A stretch of 42,079 bases of DNA from Sphingobacterium thalpophilum (lineage in GTDB: Bacteria > Bacteroidota > Bacteroidia > Chitinophagales > Chitinophagaceae). A program made the position numbers and the translations under genes. Positions 7,958 to 15,059 of the stretch are shown piece by piece (position 1 is the stretch's first letter; the number at the start of each line of letters is the position of its first letter). The stretch covers positions 1-42,079 of the forward strand of contig CALPNW020000005.1 of the NCBI GenBank assembly GCA_943325035.2. The letters are read 5' to 3'. The notes under the pieces were generated by a model. It was not told the origin of the DNA. It worked only from the letters and a program-made list of their open reading frames with translations, and made no database searches.

Positions 7958-8404
7958 TTAATAAACGATGACTTCTTTACTGTTGTTCCTCACAGGTTCG
8001 CCATTTTTTGGAATACAAAGCGTTAGCACTCCCTCGTTGAATTCGGCACTCATGAATTCTGTATCTGCATGTAGGGGTAACAGGATATAATTGGTTTCTA
8101 CGGGTAAGCCCATTCCGTTGCGAGATTGTATATACTCCTCAGGATCTCTGTTTTTGTGATGCAGCACAGATACAAACAGTACCGTATCATCTACATTGAT
8201 GGAAATGTCTTCCCTGTTGGCAGCATCAATTTCAATAATGATTTTATACATATTCTGCAGTTCATGAACCGAAGGTTCTGCCAGGATAAATGAACTGTTG
8301 GAGGGTATTATGCTGTTTTCCGTTAAATGCACTCTTTCCGGGGTAGCGGTATAAATTCCCGGATAAATGGTGCACTCTTTAGTGGTATTAAAATGGGTAA
8401 ACAT
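7958..8404 (-). CDS. Divergent Hsp20-like (alpha-crystallin domain) protein
   Basis: 148 residues. The C-terminal two-thirds form an alpha-crystallin-like domain: YKIIIEIDAANREDISINVDD corresponds to strands B2-B3, and S-A-E-F-N-E-G-V-L-T-L-C-I-P-K matches the A-x3-n-G-v-L signature. The N-terminal 50 residues (after MFTHFNTTKECTIYPG) are not the usual Phe/Trp-rich arm, and the C-terminus ends in KEVIVY, with the I-x-Y/V type tail. It is clearly not a copy of the Hsp20 at 4489-4935; identity appears limited to the core. It is the first gene of an operon with the phosphorylase homologue and PLD gene, behind a tandem Fnr-like promoter. A chaperone or scaffold role is inferred from the fold only. 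Confidence 0.8.
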   Translation of the reverse strand: MFTHFNTTKECTIYPGIYTATPERVHLTENSIIPSNSSFILAEPSVHELQNMYKIIIEIDAANREDISINVDDTVLFVSVLHHKNRDPEEYIQSRNGMGLPVETNYILLPLHADTEFMSAEFNEGVLTLCIPKNGEPVRNNSKEVIVY

Positions 8405-8421
8405 ATTTTCTTATTAGCCGG

Positions 8422-8488
8422 TAAAGTTATTGGTGCAACGATGCCGGAAATTATGATTGAGGTCAATACAAGTAATGATTGATGTCAT
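8422..8488 (-). promoter_or_regulatory. Tandem Fnr/Crp-like promoter of the Hsp20-like/GlgP/PLD operon
   Basis: Minus-strand reading: distal ATGAC-ATCA-ATCAT (8475-8488), proximal TTGAC-CTCA-ATCAT (8453-8466), centres 22 bp apart, a 23-nt spacer, then TAACTTTA (8429-8422) as -7 box. A start near 8417 would leave about 13 nt before the ATG at 8404. Both palindromes match the shared core TGAY-N4-RTCA without mismatch, which makes this the best of the seven. Confidence 0.78.
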
Positions 8489-8509
8489 TGTATGCAGCGG
8501 GTTTAAAGA

Positions 8510-10414
8510 CTACATCAAAATTGTTGTCTGATTCCGTTTACCCAGTATTTTTTCAAGATCTTCCTTATAAATGGTTTCTTTTTCTAATAATAACGCTGCT
8601 GTTTGGTTGAGGGCCTCTTTGTTTTGCATTAATAGATCCTTGCTTTTCAGGTAAGCACTTTCTACCAGCTTTCTGACTTCCACATCTATTAAACTGGCAG
8701 TAGCTTCACTGTATGGTTTATGGAAAGAGTGGTCCTGGTGTCCGGAAGAATCATAAAAACTGATATTGCCGATCTTTTCATTAAACCCATAATAGACCAC
8801 CATTGTATAAGCCTGTTTGGTTAGTTTTTCCAGATCATCCAATGCGCCGGTAGAAACTTCGCCAAAAATGATTTCTTCGGCTGCCCGCCCGGCCAAAGTG
8901 GCCGAAAGTAGTTCAGTAAAAGCAGATTTACTTTTCAACTGTTTTTCCTCGGGTAAGTACCAGGCAGAACCGAGTGCTTTGCCCCGGGGTATGATGGATA
9001 CTTTTGCAATTGGATCTACCTGTTGCAACATCCAGCTTACCACCGCATGTCCTGCTTCGTGATAGGCTATTTTCTTTTTTTCATCCGGAAGTATGATCTT
9101 GCTTTTCTTTTCTATACCGGCAATGATTCGGTCTATAGCAGCTACAAAATCTGAGCGGTCTATCTTATTCTTTTTTTTACGTGCCGCAATCAAAGCAGAT
9201 TCATTACAGATATTGGCGATATCCGCCCCTGAAAAGCCGGGAGTCTGTGCCGATAATAAGTGGGGGTCTATTGAATTGTCGAGTACCAGGGGCTTGAGAT
9301 GTACTTTAAAAATCTCCTCTCTTTCTTTCAGATTAGGTAGCTCCAGATAGATATGCCTGTCGAATCTTCCGGGGCGCAGCAGGGCAGGATCTAATATGTC
9401 GGCCCGGTTAGTTGCTGCAAGCACGATCACTCCGCTATTGGTGCCAAAACCATCCATCTCTGTCAACAACTGGTTCAGCGTACTTTCTCTCTCATCGTTT
9501 GCCCCACCTAAAAATGCACCCTTGCCTCTGGACCTTCCGATTGCATCTATCTCATCAATAAAAATAATACAGGGCGCTTTTTCTTTTGCTTTAATAAAAA
9601 GATCCCTTACCCTGGATGCACCTACGCCAACAAACATCTCTACAAACTCGGATCCGGAAATGGAGAAAAATGGCACTTTTGCCTCGCCTGCTACAGCTTT
9701 GGCCAATAAGGTTTTACCCGTACCTGGAGGGCCTACCAGTATCACTCCCTTTGGAATTTTTGCCCCCAGCTTGGTGAATTCATTGGGGCTTTTTAAAAAG
9801 TCGATTATTTCTTTTACTTCTGTTTCTGCTTCTTCCAGACCTGCAACATCCGCAAAACTGATATTGCTTTTTTCTTTCTCTACCAGTGTTGCAGTGGATT
9901 TTCCAAAGTTAAAGACAGATCCGCTGCCTGTGCCCAGCACCGAATTTTTTTTAAAGAAATATCCCCATACTCCCATCAGTAAAACAAACGGAAGTACCCA
10001 TCCCAGTATGTTCCAGAACCAGTTGGTGCTTTTAATATAACTAACCGGAATTTTATCAGTAAGAGGAACATTTTTTTGTACCTCATCCAGTTTTTTTTCG
10101 AGCATTTCTGCCGAACTGATCGTAAAGGTATAGTGTGGTCCCGGAGCCGTTCCCTTGCCAAATAATGGTTTTAAAACCTGCTTGAACTGCGGATCATTGG
10201 CCAGCTCTTTTTTTAGGTATACCGTTGCTTTTTCATTGTTGATCACTTCTATTTTTTCTACTGCATTTTTGCCCAAAAGGTTTTTTTCAAACTGCTGCCA
10301 GGTAATTAACTGGCTTTCATTATAAAAGTTGGCAATAGAGGGGGAGAGTATTATCAGCAGTAATACTAAATAGATCCATATTCGGTAATCTCTTTTTTTT
10401 CCGGGGGTATTCAT
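8510..10414 (-). CDS. ftsH: ATP-dependent zinc metalloprotease FtsH
   Basis: 634 residues from the ATG at 10414; an ATG two codons upstream (10420) is also possible. Membrane-bound AAA+ protease that extracts and degrades membrane and regulatory proteins. Features in order: a TM segment (about residues 10-30), a periplasmic FtsH_ext domain (30-140), a second TM (about 132-152), Walker A GPPGTGKT at 228-235, Walker B IIFIDEID, a second region of homology ending in RPGRFDRHI, and the zinc site HEAGH at 452-456. The length is slightly short of typical housekeeping Bacteroidota FtsH and its placement among stress genes suggests an additional paralogue, which is inference. The predicted transcript start (about 10420) favours the 10414 start. 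It lies 105 bp upstream of the Hsp20-like operon. Confidence 0.95.
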   Translation of the reverse strand: MNTPGKKRDYRIWIYLVLLLIILSPSIANFYNESQLITWQQFEKNLLGKNAVEKIEVINNEKATVYLKKELANDPQFKQVLKPLFGKGTAPGPHYTFTISSAEMLEKKLDEVQKNVPLTDKIPVSYIKSTNWFWNILGWVLPFVLLMGVWGYFFKKNSVLGTGSGSVFNFGKSTATLVEKEKSNISFADVAGLEEAETEVKEIIDFLKSPNEFTKLGAKIPKGVILVGPPGTGKTLLAKAVAGEAKVPFFSISGSEFVEMFVGVGASRVRDLFIKAKEKAPCIIFIDEIDAIGRSRGKGAFLGGANDERESTLNQLLTEMDGFGTNSGVIVLAATNRADILDPALLRPGRFDRHIYLELPNLKEREEIFKVHLKPLVLDNSIDPHLLSAQTPGFSGADIANICNESALIAARKKKNKIDRSDFVAAIDRIIAGIEKKSKIILPDEKKKIAYHEAGHAVVSWMLQQVDPIAKVSIIPRGKALGSAWYLPEEKQLKSKSAFTELLSATLAGRAAEEIIFGEVSTGALDDLEKLTKQAYTMVVYYGFNEKIGNISFYDSSGHQDHSFHKPYSEATASLIDVEVRKLVESAYLKSKDLLMQNKEALNQTAALLLEKETIYKEDLEKILGKRNQTTILM

Positions 10415-10424
10415 TTGCATCCGG

Positions 10425-10490
10425 TAAAGGTGAAAAGTATTTACGACTCAACGAATGACTATGATCATGGCAACGGCTGCGAATGGTTAG
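10425..10490 (-). promoter_or_regulatory. Fnr/Crp-like promoter of ftsH (one strong, one degenerate site)
   Basis: Minus-strand reading: proximal palindrome ATGAT-CATA-GTCAT (10455-10468) is a full match. After 22 nt comes CACCTTTA (10432-10425), a -7-like box. At the expected 22-bp offset upstream lies CTAAC-CATT-CGCAG (10477-10490), which keeps only part of the motif. The start would be near 10420, so the leader is only a few bases if translation begins at 10414. This is the weakest of the set. Confidence 0.5.
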
Positions 10491-10540
10491 GCCCATCAAT
10501 TGTATTCATTCCCGTAGTTGTAATTTATGCTGATCATTGC

Positions 10541-10569
10541 AAAAAAATAAACCACCGGGGGAAGTGGTT
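10541..10569 (-). terminator. Rho-independent terminator after the BON-domain gene
   Basis: A 6-bp stem AACCAC/GTGGTT (10550-10555 with 10564-10569) and an 8-nt loop are followed on the minus strand by a U-rich tract (complement of the A-run 10541-10550). It separates the BON gene from ftsH. On the plus strand a T-run (10571-10577) also follows, but no plus-strand gene ends here. Confidence 0.75.
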
Positions 10570-10598
10570 CATTTTTTATTATCATGGGTTGTCTGAAG

Positions 10599-11279
10599 CT
10601 ATACTTCGTAAGCATATTCCGGCAATTGTATTTCCAGGCGGCTTTCTACGCTGCTCACTCCCGGAGCCGCCCATGCCACTCTTTCTGCCTCTTCTTTTTC
10701 TGCAAAAGAACTAACTTTTCCTCTCAGGATCACTTTGTTTCCTGAAAGGCTAACAGTAATGCGACCAGCGTCTACAGTAGCACTTCTGTGAAATGCCCTG
10801 CCGATTTTCTTTTCGATATCGGCAGCAGAAATTTTTGGGGTGACCCGGATCAGATTAATAACCGATACTACTCCTGTAAGATTTTCTATAGCACGGGTTG
10901 CATTATTCCGCTGGTATTCCCATTCAACCTCGCCTTCCAGTTTTACAATACCGTCCTCTACCTTTATCTTGATCTTTTCTTCCTGTACTGCAGTATGCCA
11001 TTTTAGCGCACTTACAACTGCTTCTGCAATTTCAGTATCTGTTTTTTTGAAGTGAGCGGAAATACCCACCAGAATATCCACGGCCACCACTTTTACGCCA
11101 ACTACCCTTTTTGCAGCTTTTTCTGCTGCCAATTTTTTGGTATAGGTATCAACATGACCGGAAAGAGTTACAATTCCTTCCTTAACGGCAACGCCTATTT
11201 CCGCAGCAGACAGAAACGGGTCCCATTTAATTTCATCGAGTACATCTTTTTGGATTTGCACATCAGTTTTCATAGACAT
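10599..11279 (-). CDS. Triple BON-domain protein
   Basis: 226 residues without a signal peptide. Three BON domains are visible at about residues 6-72, 80-147 and 152-220. Each begins with a D/E-I-x-x-x-V-x-x-x-L/I-x-W helix and contains the strand pair I-x-V-x-V-x-x-G-x-V-x-L-x-G-x-V: GIVTLSGHVDTY in the first, GIVKLEGEVEWEYQ in the second, NKVILRGKVSSFAEK in the third. BON domains are thought to bind phospholipid membranes or attach to other envelope components (OsmY in Escherichia coli is the model). Three BON copies and no export signal suggest a cytosolic or peripheral role. The start is either ATG 11279 or the ATG two codons later (11273). The promoter carries tandem Fnr-like sites and a terminator follows the gene, so it is monocistronic. 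Confidence 0.88.
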   Translation of the reverse strand: MSMKTDVQIQKDVLDEIKWDPFLSAAEIGVAVKEGIVTLSGHVDTYTKKLAAEKAAKRVVGVKVVAVDILVGISAHFKKTDTEIAEAVVSALKWHTAVQEEKIKIKVEDGIVKLEGEVEWEYQRNNATRAIENLTGVVSVINLIRVTPKISAADIEKKIGRAFHRSATVDAGRITVSLSGNKVILRGKVSSFAEKEEAERVAWAAPGVSSVESRLEIQLPEYAYEV

Positions 11280-11323
11280 AGGATTTAATTGATTGATTAA
11301 AAATAATTTGCTGAATACTTATT

Positions 11324-11389
11324 CAAAATAAAAGCAGCGTCTTATGCTTTCCAATGAGTAAGATCATTTCCTGTATTGACTCTTGTCAT
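11324..11389 (-). promoter_or_regulatory. Tandem Fnr/Crp-like promoter of the BON gene
   Basis: Minus-strand reading: distal ATGAC-AAGA-GTCAA (11376-11389), a full match; proximal ATGAT-CTTA-CTCAT (11354-11367), one deviation in the right half; centres 22 bp apart; a 22-nt spacer; then TTATTTTG (11331-11324) as -7-like box. The start would be near 11319, giving a leader of about 40 nt. The distal site touches the stop codon of the upstream phosphoribosyltransferase gene. Confidence 0.65.
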
Positions 11390-12036
11390 TATATGGCATT
11401 TAATGATGATTTCTCCTGTTTGTTTTTTAACTGATAGAGATAGCTCAGTACTTCCTGGTCTGAAACCTGGGTAAAGTCTTCATAAAATACACCTACCGAC
11501 CCGAATTCTTCGGGGATCAGCACTGCAACAAGGCCATCGGCTTCTGTTGATAATTTCCGGAATGCTTTCCCGGAAATCACAGGAACCCCTATGATAATAT
11601 TCAGTGGTTTTCGTTTCCTGATCAGTTGTATGGTAGCGGTCATGGTGCTTCCGGTGGCAATTCCATCGTCAATAATGATGGCTGTTTTGCCGGCCAGATC
11701 AATTGGTAATGCATTCCCCACAAATTTTTGATGCATTGCTTTTATATTCTCACGGATATTTTCTAATGTTTGGGTCAGGTATGCTTCATTTACCGGTATA
11801 CCCGGATTGATAAAATGCTCCGAAAGACTGGCAGCTCCTATTGCATATTCCTTATTGTCCGGATGTCCGATTTTTTTGGTAATTACCACTTCCACCGGAA
11901 AGTTCAATTGGTTGGCAACAGCATACGCCACGGGTACTCCTCCGCGCGGAATTGCCAGTATAATGCAATCCCTGTTTCTATATGCTTCCAGCTTTTTTGC
12001 CAGTTGAATACCTGCATCGGTTCTGTTTTTAAACAT
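11389..12036 (-). CDS. Phosphoribosyltransferase family protein
   Basis: 215-residue type I PRTase. The PRPP loop is at residues 123-131 (D-D-G-I-A-T-G-S-T), preceded by hydrophobic strand TAIII. The N-terminal loop I-P-R-G-G-V-P-V-A (29-37) is the pyrophosphate loop of this subfamily, and V-I-T-K-K-I-G-H-P (51-59) is also characteristic. Proteins of this subfamily are often found fused or next to dienelactone hydrolases or erythromycin esterases in stress clusters; mycobacterial Rv2030c is a fusion of this PRTase type with an esterase domain. The substrate is unknown. Last gene of an operon: 8 bp after the PNPOx-like gene, which follows the YciE gene by 20 bp. Confidence 0.9.
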   Translation of the reverse strand: MFKNRTDAGIQLAKKLEAYRNRDCIILAIPRGGVPVAYAVANQLNFPVEVVITKKIGHPDNKEYAIGAASLSEHFINPGIPVNEAYLTQTLENIRENIKAMHQKFVGNALPIDLAGKTAIIIDDGIATGSTMTATIQLIRKRKPLNIIIGVPVISGKAFRKLSTEADGLVAVLIPEEFGSVGVFYEDFTQVSDQEVLSYLYQLKNKQEKSSLNAI

Positions 12037-12044
12037 ATTGGCAA

Positions 12045-12494
12045 TTATTGTTTTTCAAATCTTCCGGTAATTTTCTTTATACGAATCCGATATAGAATAT
12101 ATTTTACCCTGTTGCTGTCATCAACAATACCCGTAGTTTCATGCTCGTGATGGTGTATGGTACTGCTTGTTAGCAGCGGATATACTCTTGAAAAAAGAAT
12201 ATCTCTTGCTTTTATTTCATCCCCGCCTTTGAGTTCTTCAAATTTTCCGAAAACCAGCACACTTTGCCAGTTTCTCATGTCTGTTATAATATCAGTTTCC
12301 AGACAAACCTCAGGATTCATTCTGAGTATTCTCAGCTTTTCGCCTACATTGGTTTGGCCGTAAATAAATTCTCCGTCATATGTAAATGTAGTTGGTACGA
12401 TATACGGTTTCTTCCCGTCTGTGCATGCCAGTCTTCCTACTACCTGACTCGTAAGAATATTTTTAATTTGGATGTCATTGAGTTCTCCGAGCAT
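12045..12494 (-). CDS. Pyridoxamine 5'-phosphate oxidase-like flavin-binding protein
   Basis: 149 residues with the split-barrel fold of the PNPOx-like family. It starts with the typical M-L-G-x-L-N-x-x-Q-I-x-x-I-L region, then V-G-R-L-A-C-T-D (strand 1), Y-I-V-P-T-T-F-T-Y-D-G-E-F-I-Y-G (strand 2-3, flavin contact) and N-W-Q-S-V-L-V-F-G-K-F-E-E-L. This subfamily binds FMN or F420-type cofactors in other groups; the partner here is not evident. An odd His-rich stretch HHHEHE at residues 114-119 may bind a metal ion. Middle gene of the YciE/PNPOx/PRTase operon. Similar proteins belong to low-oxygen or stationary-phase regulons in other bacteria, which is family knowledge. Confidence 0.85.
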   Translation of the reverse strand: MLGELNDIQIKNILTSQVVGRLACTDGKKPYIVPTTFTYDGEFIYGQTNVGEKLRILRMNPEVCLETDIITDMRNWQSVLVFGKFEELKGGDEIKARDILFSRVYPLLTSSTIHHHEHETTGIVDDSNRVKYILYRIRIKKITGRFEKQ

Positions 12495-12514
12495 AATTGA
12501 TAGTTTAATCTTTT

Positions 12515-13039
12515 TTATTCGGGCAATACAATGGGGGTTCTTGCCCTCTGGTTGATTTCATACGCTGCAAGCTGTGTTAACCGGTCGTCTATCTGTATCT
12601 CACTGACAGAGGCTTCGTGAAATGCCAGTGAGTATTTTTCTTTGCCAACAGAATTGGCAAATGCGGCGGCAGTTCCGTAAACACTTATTTTATAATGATT
12701 GATTGCCTGTAAATTGGCCAGCAGGCAAGCATCCTTCACTTCGGCGTCCCGGCAAATGTTCAGCCGCTCTTCTGTATCATCTATAAAGGCGGCCATGATC
12801 TGGTCTGTAAAGCCTGCTGCGGAAATATTTTCTTCCTGCAAATATTCTTCCATCTTTTGTTTGTGTACAATTATCTTTTCCCGGTATCGCTGAATGACTG
12901 TTTTCAGTTTAAGGGAACTGGCAACCACTACCCATTTTTCGAGCCTGTTTTCCAGTTGTAACTCGGCCGAATGGAATTTTCTGATATCATATTCCAGCAG
13001 ATCTCCGAGGGTGGTGATGGTTTGATAATTGTCTGACAT
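12515..13039 (-). CDS. YciE/DUF892 ferritin-like protein
   Basis: 174 residues, all-helical. It shows the DUF892 pattern: L-x-D-L-L-E-Y-D-I-R-K-F-H-S-A-E-L-Q-L at residues 11-30, a central helix with H-K-Q-K-M-E-E, then I-N-H-Y-K-I-S-V-Y-G-T-A-A-A-F-A at about 115-130, and the final E-A-S-V-S-E-I-Q-I-D-D-R-L-T-x-L-A. The spaced Glu and His residues resemble the di-iron positions of ferritin-like proteins, but metal ligation is not proven for every member. YciE proteins are induced by osmotic and general stress. It is the first gene of an operon behind the leftward promoter in the divergent region 13040-13275. Confidence 0.85.
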   Translation of the reverse strand: MSDNYQTITTLGDLLEYDIRKFHSAELQLENRLEKWVVVASSLKLKTVIQRYREKIIVHKQKMEEYLQEENISAAGFTDQIMAAFIDDTEERLNICRDAEVKDACLLANLQAINHYKISVYGTAAAFANSVGKEKYSLAFHEASVSEIQIDDRLTQLAAYEINQRARTPIVLPE

Positions 13040-13058
13040 AAAAATAAATTTAGTGGTG

Positions 13059-13124
13059 TAAAATTAGCAGAACACCAACGCAGGATTAATGCTTACAGTC
13101 AGTTCAGGTATTGATAGTTGTCAT
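13059..13124 (-). promoter_or_regulatory. Tandem Fnr/Crp-like promoter of the YciE operon
   Basis: Minus-strand reading: distal ATGAC-AACT-ATCAA (13111-13124), full match; proximal CTGAC-TGTA-AGCAT (13089-13102), one deviation in the right half; centres 22 bp apart; a 22-nt spacer; then TAATTTTA (13066-13059) as -7-like box. The start would be near 13054, 15 nt before the ATG at 13039. Confidence 0.65.
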
Positions 13125-13157
13125 TGTAACCGGGGCTAAAAAATAATTATTTTCCCT

Positions 13158-13223
13158 CTGACTAGAATCATCGGAAAGACTGACGTGCAGCATTGCAAAT
13201 TGGCCTTAAATGAAGTTCTTTTG
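13158..13223 (+). promoter_or_regulatory. Tandem Fnr/Crp-like promoter of the erythromycin-esterase-family gene
   Basis: Plus-strand reading: distal CTGAC-TAGA-ATCAT (13158-13171), proximal CTGAC-GTGC-AGCAT (13180-13193), centres 22 bp apart, a 22-nt spacer, then TTCTTTTG (13216-13223) as -7-like box. The start would be near 13228, leaving a leader of about 48 nt before the ATG at 13276. Together with the leftward promoter this makes a divergent regulatory region with four palindromes. An alternative unregulated pair (TTTTG 13219-13223, TATTATTG 13241-13248) overlaps it. Confidence 0.65.
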
Positions 13224-13275
13224 GAATAGATAAATACAGCTATTATTGAAATTTCAGCAATAAAAAATTCAGGCA

Positions 13276-14613
13276 ATGCAACATTATTTTACCAAAGCAC
13301 CAATGTTCTCAGAAGCGGAGGTGATCAGCTCAATAAAGCAATGGGCCATACCACTGCAATCCAAAAATGACCTGACTCCCCTGTATGATAAAATTGGTGA
13401 CGCAAGAGTGGTTATGCTGGGAGAAGCAAGCCATGGCACCCATGAATTTTATTCCTGGAGAGCTCATATTACGCGCTACCTGATAGAAGAGAAAGGGTTT
13501 AATTTTATTGCTGTTGAGGGAGACTGGCCCGATTGTTACCGGGTAAACCGTTTTGTAAAAGGATATGCGAATTCCGGTGCAACAATTTTTGAAGTATTAA
13601 AGTCTTTCAACAGATGGCCAACCTGGATGTGGGCCAACTGGGAAATAACTGCTATGGGTAATTGGCTCTACAGCCACAATAAGGACCTTGCGCCAGAGAA
13701 GAAGGCCGGGTTCTATGGTTTGGATGTTTACAGTTTATGGGAGAGTATGAACTCTATTATGGATTATCTCCAGAAAACGGATATGGCAGCGTATGAAATT
13801 GCAGAAAAAGCGTACGAATGTTTTGAGCCTTACCGAAAAGAAGAAGGGCGGTCTTATGCTACTGCAACCCGTTTGGTTCCTGCATCCTGTGAAACTGCGG
13901 TACTTCAGCTGCTTGCTGAAATACAGCGAAAAACACCTAGTTACAATTCAGACCATGAAAATGTATTTAATACCAGACAAAATGCCTTTGTAGCGGTAAA
14001 TGCAGAAAAGTATTATCGCAGTATGTTTCTTGGCGGACCGCACAGCTGGAATATCAGGGATCGTCATATGTACGATACGCTAGACAGATTACTTGAATTT
14101 CATGGAAAAAATTCAAAAGTTATTGTATGGGAACACAATACCCATATAGGAGACGCCAGAGCTACCGATATGGTAGATGAGGGCATGTTTAACATAGGAG
14201 AACTGGCAAGAACCAGGCATGCAGACAGGGGGGTAGTGCTTGTAGGATTTGGGTCTTATTCCGGTTCGGTTATTGCCGGAAAAAAATGGGGTGCTGAAAT
14301 GGAGGCCATGCAAATGGCGGAGGCAAGAAAAGGCAGCTGGGAATATTTTTTACATAGGGCAGGAGAAGACGATAAATTATTGTTGATGAATGATTTTTTG
14401 GAAAATGACATGCTCATGGAAAACCATATTCCGCACCGGGCTATTGGGGTGGTCTATAATCCGGAGCTGGAGAAGTACGGAAATTATGTTCCTTCTATCC
14501 TGCCATTGCGTTACGACGCCTTCATTTACCTGGATCATACAAGGGCTTTATTTCCGTTGCACATACCTGCCGATAAAATGCAGATTCCGGAAACATATCC
14601 ATTCGGGCTATAA
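13276..14613 (+). CDS. Erythromycin esterase family protein
   Basis: 445 residues of the EreA/ChaN-like esterase superfamily. The signature V-M-L-G-E50-A-S-H53-G-T-H56-E-F-Y is at residues 46-59 and V-E81-G-D-W-P-D-C follows. V-I-V-W-E-H-N-T-H-I-G-D-A-R lies near residue 280 and Y-G-S-Y/F-S-G-S-V strand elements later. The conserved Glu and His residues correspond to the active-site set of this family. Despite the family name, chromosomal members in stress clusters are not known to confer macrolide resistance; the natural substrate is unknown. The same domain is fused to a PRTase in mycobacterial Rv2030c, and here the PRTase is encoded in the divergent operon. The promoter carries the tandem Fnr-like sites. 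The micro-protein gene follows after 29 bp. Confidence 0.93.
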   Translation: MQHYFTKAPMFSEAEVISSIKQWAIPLQSKNDLTPLYDKIGDARVVMLGEASHGTHEFYSWRAHITRYLIEEKGFNFIAVEGDWPDCYRVNRFVKGYANSGATIFEVLKSFNRWPTWMWANWEITAMGNWLYSHNKDLAPEKKAGFYGLDVYSLWESMNSIMDYLQKTDMAAYEIAEKAYECFEPYRKEEGRSYATATRLVPASCETAVLQLLAEIQRKTPSYNSDHENVFNTRQNAFVAVNAEKYYRSMFLGGPHSWNIRDRHMYDTLDRLLEFHGKNSKVIVWEHNTHIGDARATDMVDEGMFNIGELARTRHADRGVVLVGFGSYSGSVIAGKKWGAEMEAMQMAEARKGSWEYFLHRAGEDDKLLLMNDFLENDMLMENHIPHRAIGVVYNPELEKYGNYVPSILPLRYDAFIYLDHTRALFPLHIPADKMQIPETYPFGL

Positions 14614-14642
14614 AATCACTAACTCCTACAATCTCTTTTACC

Positions 14643-14828
14643 ATGAGTAAGAAAAAAACCAACTGGCCTGTTGAAAAGCCTTTGCCCGATAAAAGTCCTG
14701 AGATCAAGCCAGCCAGAGATCCTTATGAACCGCCTTTGCCAGAGTTTGATCCGGAAGAAGTTCCGGATGATGATCCATATGAAATCCCTCCGATAGAAAT
14801 TCCGCCACCTCCGGATGAAGCGCTTTAA
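14643..14828 (+). CDS. Pro/Asp/Glu-rich micro-protein of unknown function
   Basis: 61 residues, not recognised. Eighteen are proline and about sixteen are Asp or Glu; the first third is Lys-rich (MSKKKTNW). The sequence contains two copies of DPYE followed by PP/IPP, at residues 26-31 and 44-50, so it looks like an imperfect internal repeat. No hydrophobic core or membrane segment is visible and the chain is probably disordered. It lies 29 bp after the esterase-family gene on the same strand and probably shares its transcript, so it would be co-induced. The coding assignment rests on the biased but clearly non-random composition and operon position. Confidence 0.6.
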   Translation: MSKKKTNWPVEKPLPDKSPEIKPARDPYEPPLPEFDPEEVPDDDPYEIPPIEIPPPPDEAL

Positions 14829-15059
14829 ATATGGACAGAGTTAAGGAGTTTAGGAATTATTTTCTGAGTTCATTCTGGCATTGATTTTATTTCCGGAAGT
14901 TAGTATACGGGAAATAGTTTCATGGGGTCTGTTAACTACAGGAGGGCTGCTCTAGTGCCGGATGAGATGCCGAATTATTTATATGGATATATTGATTTAT
15001 TTTATCATTTTTTTTTAAATTTATAATTACAGAAGGTTTTCATTAATAAATTTCCTCTT
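14829..15059 (+). other. Intergenic region upstream of the CheB-CheR gene, no clear signal
   Basis: 231 bp between the micro-protein and the CheB-CheR fusion. I see no tandem Fnr-like pair here; the only related string is TTGAT at 14994-14998 followed by ATCAT with a 7-base gap, which does not fit the 4-base spacing. There is an AT-rich stretch before the gene but no convincing -7 box. Confidence 0.5.

Noticed and set aside
9396-10040. Long plus-strand ORF inside ftsH
   Set aside because: Opposite-strand shadow of a strongly conserved gene; low-complexity Ser/Pro-rich translation.
13276-14613. Macrolide resistance gene
   Set aside because: Family name only; context is a stress operon and chromosomal homologues are not known resistance genes.
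14994-15008. TTGAT and ATCAT near the CheB-CheR gene as an eighth Fnr-like site
   Set aside because: The halves are separated by seven bases rather than four and there is no second site at the 22-bp offset.
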